Shown: in pieces, positions 61,011-64,000 of the stretch | How the letters are laid out: each line of letters begins with the position of its first letter | Position numbering within the stretch: the first letter of the stretch is position 1 | NCBI GenBank assembly: GCA_020636215.1 | Contig: JACJYG010000005.1 | Coordinates: 1,178,001-1,242,000, forward strand | DNA length: 64,000 nt | Origin: Lewinellaceae bacterium | Lineage (GTDB): Bacteria; Bacteroidota; Bacteroidia; Chitinophagales; Saprospiraceae | Direction: 5' to 3' | Notes under the pieces: model-generated | What the model was told of the DNA's origin: nothing | The model's database searches: none | What the model saw: only the letters and a program-made list of their open reading frames with translations | Program-made: the position numbers and the translations under genes

Positions 61011-61075
61011 CAGAAACTTTGAACAGTCCCGCCTGTGGGTTCTAAACCTTCTAAACGATCAATATGGCGGGATTT

Positions 61076-61369
61076 TCAAATAACTTTCATCAGGGTTTTG
61101 ATAATTTCGTAGTATTCATCCCGGCACAGGGAGTAGAGGGAGTTTTTGCCGTCGCGTTCGACATTGACGACCGCTTTGCTTTTGAGGATCCGGAGATGGT
61201 GGGAAGCGATAGCTTGTTCGATCTTGAGTTGGCTGTAAATGTCGGTGACGGTCATTTGGCCATTGTTGAAGAGCAGGTCGATCATGGCGATCCGAATGGG
61301 GTGGGCGATTGCACGTAGTGTTTCAGTGGAATCTTCCAGAAAATTGTTGTCAAAGTGTGTTTTCATCAT
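61076..61369 (-). CDS. ArsR-family transcriptional repressor
   Basis: 97 residues, a winged-helix ArsR protein. ETLRAIAHPIRIAMIDLLFNN opens the helix-turn-helix domain, MTVTDIYSQLKIEQAIASHHLRILKSKAVV covers the recognition helix, and KNSLYSLCRDEYYEI forms the wing. There is no Cys cluster for metal except one Cys near the wing. Candidate -7 box TACATTTG lies on the minus strand about 25 bp upstream. It is encoded divergently from the CBS/DUF294 gene and close to the acetate genes; it may regulate the TATCTATAT boxes (inference). Confidence 0.88.
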   Translation of the reverse strand: MMKTHFDNNFLEDSTETLRAIAHPIRIAMIDLLFNNGQMTVTDIYSQLKIEQAIASHHLRILKSKAVVNVERDGKNSLYSLCRDEYYEIIKTLMKVI

Positions 61370-61469
61370 CCCTGCTTCTTAGACATTCAAAAACAAATGT
61401 AAACATCTATTTGCATAAATATATCGATAATTATAGCAAAAAGTTCCGCAACTCGGGATTTCAGGGCTT

Positions 61470-63401
61470 ATGGATAATACAATACCACGCCGGATCTACG
61501 ATTTTCTGAAGGATTTTCCGCCTTTCAACTTATTGGACAAAGAGGTGCTCCTGCTGTTATGCGAACGAGTATTGGTACAGTATCGCCGGCCGGAAGAGGT
61601 GGTTTTTCAGCAAGGAGATGCTCCCGGCAGCCACATCTATGTGGTTCGGGAAGGAGCGGTGCAACTCCTGCGGGAAGTCAATGGCGAGACTATTTTGGTG
61701 GAGCAATGTGATGAGGGCGACCTCTTCGGGCTGCGGCCCCTGCTGGCCGACGACCATTACGCCTTGACGGCGAGGGTATCGGAAGAATCTTTGCTGTATG
61801 CCATCAACGTGGAGGGCTTTCGGGAAGTAGTGGAAAACAATCCCAGAATTGCCTTTTACCTGGCCAGCAATTATGCTGCCGGCATCGGGAAGCGTTACAA
61901 CGGTTACAAACCCAGCCTTTTCCTGGAAAAAGATAAATTGATCGATAGCAATTTTCCACTGCTGGAGGTCCAATCCCTGGAAAAGAGCAAAGACCCGGTA
62001 ACCTGCCTGCCGAATACCCCCATCCGCGAAGCAGCGGCCATCATGACCGGAAGGCAAGTGGGTTCGATCATAGTGGTAGATGAAAAGCTCGCGCCGGCCG
62101 GTATCGTCACCGATAAAGATTTTCGGACGAAGGTGGCCACGGGGCTGGTTTCGCTCGATAAACCAGTGACGGCTATTATGTCCAGCCCGGTCATCACTGT
62201 AGTGCCGGATATTACGGTGGCCGATGTGCAGATCCAAATGGTTAAACACCGCATCAACCACTTATGTATTACTGAAGACGGGACGACTGACTCAAAGGTG
62301 ATCGGCGTGTTATCAGAGCACGACCTGATGGTCCTGCAAGGCAACAATCCGGCTATTCTGGTGCGGGAAGTACGCCGCTGCTACAATGCGGAAAGCCTTC
62401 GTCAGGTGCGGGAGCGCTCGGAAAGCCTACTGAAAGAATATATCTACCAGGAGGTGTCCATTGCTTTTATCTCCACAGTCATGTCGGAGGTCAACGACGA
62501 GATTATCAAGCGTGTCATTGTCCTGAGTGAAAAGGAAATGGAACAGGAAGGGCACGAAAAGCCGGAGGCTGGGTTTTGCTGGCTGGCCCTGGGCAGCGAG
62601 GGCCGGGAAGAGCAGCTCCTGCGAACCGACCAGGACAATGCCTTGCTTTTCGATAATGTTTCGGACGAAGCCTATGAATCTACCAAAGCATATTATCTGA
62701 AACTGGCAGGCAAGGTGACTTACCTGCTCAATCAGGTCGGCTTTGAGTATTGCCCCGGCGATATGATGGCCAGCAACCCCAGTTGGTGCCTGTCGCTGCA
62801 GGAATGGAAAAAACAATTCTCGGAATGGATCTTCGAACCCAGCCCTCAGGCGGTCCGTTTTTGCACTATCTTTTTTGATTACCGCCCCATCTACGGCGAT
62901 ACGGTACTCGCCGAGCAATTGACGGCGCACATTTTTGATTCCATCCAGGATCAAACCGTTTTCCTGGCCTTTCTGGGCAAAGATGCGCTGCAAAACCCTC
63001 CGCCGCTCACTTTCTTCCGGAACTTTGTGGTGGAAAACAGCGGAGAACACAAGGACGAGTTCGATATAAAATCGCGCGCTATGATGCCGCTGGCCGATGC
63101 GGCACGGGTGCTCATCCTGAACGCCCGTGTAGGCAAGATTAACAATACCTTCCGCCGGTTCGAGAAATTGGCCGAGTTAGAACCCCACAACCAGGAACTA
63201 TTCGAACAGGCCGCCGACGCTTATGAGATACTCATGCGCTACCGGGCGTTGCAGGGGCTGAAAAACCACAATTCCGGCCGCTACTTTGCGCCTTCTGAAC
63301 TGGCGAAAATGGAACGCATTAACCTCCGCAACTGCTTCCAGCCGATTAAAGAATTGCAAGCGCTGCTGACGACGCGCTTTCAGTTGTCTTTTCTGGGATA
63401 G
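61470..63401 (+). CDS. cNMP-binding / CBS / DUF294 nucleotidyltransferase
   Basis: 643 residues in the order: cyclic-nucleotide-binding domain (about 15-130; VVFQQGDAPGSHIYVVREGAVQLLREVNGE), two CBS domains (about 170-285; TCLPNTPIREAAAIMTGRQVGSIIVVD and VITVVPDITVADVQIQMVKH), then DUF294 with WLALGSEGREEQLLRTDQDNALLFD (nucleotidyltransferase GS..R..D.D motif) and a C-terminal helical domain. DUF294 proteins of this type are encoded with acetate symporters in many bacteria. It likely reads cellular nucleotide state to modify an unknown partner. Divergent from arsR. Confidence 0.92.
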   Translation: MDNTIPRRIYDFLKDFPPFNLLDKEVLLLLCERVLVQYRRPEEVVFQQGDAPGSHIYVVREGAVQLLREVNGETILVEQCDEGDLFGLRPLLADDHYALTARVSEESLLYAINVEGFREVVENNPRIAFYLASNYAAGIGKRYNGYKPSLFLEKDKLIDSNFPLLEVQSLEKSKDPVTCLPNTPIREAAAIMTGRQVGSIIVVDEKLAPAGIVTDKDFRTKVATGLVSLDKPVTAIMSSPVITVVPDITVADVQIQMVKHRINHLCITEDGTTDSKVIGVLSEHDLMVLQGNNPAILVREVRRCYNAESLRQVRERSESLLKEYIYQEVSIAFISTVMSEVNDEIIKRVIVLSEKEMEQEGHEKPEAGFCWLALGSEGREEQLLRTDQDNALLFDNVSDEAYESTKAYYLKLAGKVTYLLNQVGFEYCPGDMMASNPSWCLSLQEWKKQFSEWIFEPSPQAVRFCTIFFDYRPIYGDTVLAEQLTAHIFDSIQDQTVFLAFLGKDALQNPPPLTFFRNFVVENSGEHKDEFDIKSRAMMPLADAARVLILNARVGKINNTFRRFEKLAELEPHNQELFEQAADAYEILMRYRALQGLKNHNSGRYFAPSELAKMERINLRNCFQPIKELQALLTTRFQLSFLG

Positions 63402-63457
63402 TTGGCCATGCGTGTGTACACCGGTTAGCAGCGGGCAGCGGAGACAAAACCAGTGAA

Positions 63458-63486
63458 TTTTACCCGGCCCGTTGGGGCTGGCTCGA
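63458..63486. repeat. REP-like repeat, copy B
   Basis: GAATTTTACCCGGCCCGTTGGGGCTGGC parallels copy A at 2601-2631. The hairpin is less perfect here. Confidence 0.5.
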
Positions 63487-63520
63487 GCACCCTTTGAAAA
63501 TGGGCTTAATCTAGAGGACT

Positions 63521-64000
63521 ATGATCTTCGACTTTTTTAAAAATAAAAACAGGGCGAAACCCGGCGATCCGGAATTCTGGAAAGGATACTTGGCCAGTTT
63601 TGAACACGATTACCGCAAGAACACTCCTATCAGGGAATTGCGCTTTGTTGTTTTTGATACGGAAACCACCGGGCTGGACGTCAGGAAGGACCACATTTTG
63701 TCGTTGGGTGCGGTGTCCGTGAACAACTGGCAAATAGACCTTTCGGACAGCCTGGAATGTTATGTCCGGCAGGCATACCAAGCCAATGGTGAATCAGTGG
63801 AAGTGCATGGCATATTGCCAAACGGGCGGAAGGAAACAGTCGATGAAGGTTATGCCATCCGCCGTTTTATCTCCTATTGCCAAAATGCCGTGCTGGTCGG
63901 CCACCATGTCAACTTCGATGTAGCTATGGTAAATAAGGTGCTGAAAGGCCTCACCGGCCGGAAGTTGTTGAACAAACAGGTTGACACGGCGGTGCTGGCC
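63521..64000 (+). CDS. DnaQ-type 3'-5' exonuclease, truncated by window edge
   Basis: 160 codons from the ATG at 63521 to the right edge, still open. FDTETTGLD (Asp46, Glu48) is motif ExoI and VGHHVNFDVAMVN is motif ExoII of the DEDD exonuclease fold; VDTAVLA precedes the expected ExoIII. A close relative is encoded after the CBS/DUF294 gene in many acetate-symporter islands, and here it lies 120 bp after it on the same strand. The stretch before motif I is polar and has no signal peptide. Confidence 0.88.
   Translation, partial: MIFDFFKNKNRAKPGDPEFWKGYLASFEHDYRKNTPIRELRFVVFDTETTGLDVRKDHILSLGAVSVNNWQIDLSDSLECYVRQAYQANGESVEVHGILPNGRKETVDEGYAIRRFISYCQNAVLVGHHVNFDVAMVNKVLKGLTGRKLLNKQVDTAVLA

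Larger units (their letters stand above)
60502..61075. other. 574-bp spacer: regulatory boxes, tandem array and REP-like repeat
   Basis: No gene. It holds the porin promoter region with AT-rich boxes (60545-60575 and 60722-60730), a two-unit 19-bp array near 60800, a REP-like hairpin at 60958-61010, and a T/A-rich stretch. Confidence 0.75.

Overview
The window looks like a chromosomal segment from a member of the Bacteroidota, most likely a marine or activated-sludge type related to Saprospiraceae/Lewinella. The evidence is: a GldC gliding-motility protein; a DUF4249 lipoprotein; tandem DUF1599 followed by a DoxX/BT_3928-type gene; a NusB with a long N-terminal half; many lipoproteins; almost no Shine-Dalgarno sequences; and promoter boxes of the Bacteroidota type (TTTG, then 19-20 bases, then TAnnTTTG). 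No rRNA, tRNA, CRISPR array, prophage or transposase gene was found.

Layout. 1-8.5 kb is a surface-polysaccharide block: a Wzx-type flippase running off the left edge, a sulfotransferase-like protein, a membrane-anchored methyltransferase, GT2 and GT4 glycosyltransferases, an FkbM methyltransferase and a YfhO-type membrane protein. 8.5-31.7 kb is mostly housekeeping: gpsA, two alpha/beta hydrolases, DUF1599, DoxX, nusB, an OmpA-like protein with calcium-type repeats, guaA, a periplasmic-binding lipoprotein, a SpoU rRNA/tRNA methyltransferase, a PIN toxin-antitoxin pair, smc, a giant AsmA protein, a papain-fold protein that has lost its catalytic residues, a quinone-oxidoreductase-like protein and a phosphodiesterase. 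31.8-47.5 kb holds gamma-glutamyltransferase, a Cu+ P-type ATPase, gldC, the 4.5S SRP RNA gene with a textbook promoter, a small transaldolase, a nucleoside phosphorylase, a LuxE-like acyl-activating protein, a GH73 glucosaminidase, and a MoeB/ThiF-rhodanese protein that lacks its zinc cysteines.

47.8-64 kb is a coherent short-chain-fatty-acid (acetate/propionate) island. Acetyl-CoA synthetase, a propionyl-CoA-synthetase-like enzyme and an unrecognised protein-kinase-fold protein form a tight operon. Next to it are a receiver-only response regulator, a giant transporter-fused (SSS-STAC) histidine kinase, two small membrane proteins, an acetate-type Na+ symporter with its DUF4212 partner, an outer-membrane porin, an ArsR repressor, a cNMP/CBS/DUF294 nucleotidyltransferase and a DnaQ-type exonuclease that runs off the right edge. 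A shared AT-rich box (TATCTATAT) upstream of acs and of the porin suggests common control, perhaps by the ArsR protein.

The intergenic DNA is unusual. At least eight spacers carry arrays of degenerate 8-9 bp words, a different word in each. There are dispersed hairpin repeats of REP type, and a 164-bp, almost wholly palindromic MITE-like element. One 543-bp spacer contains a run of strong hairpins, two of which look like terminators with no gene in front of them. Two arrays lie directly upstream of cell-surface glycan genes.

Product names rest on reading motifs by eye; no database search was possible.
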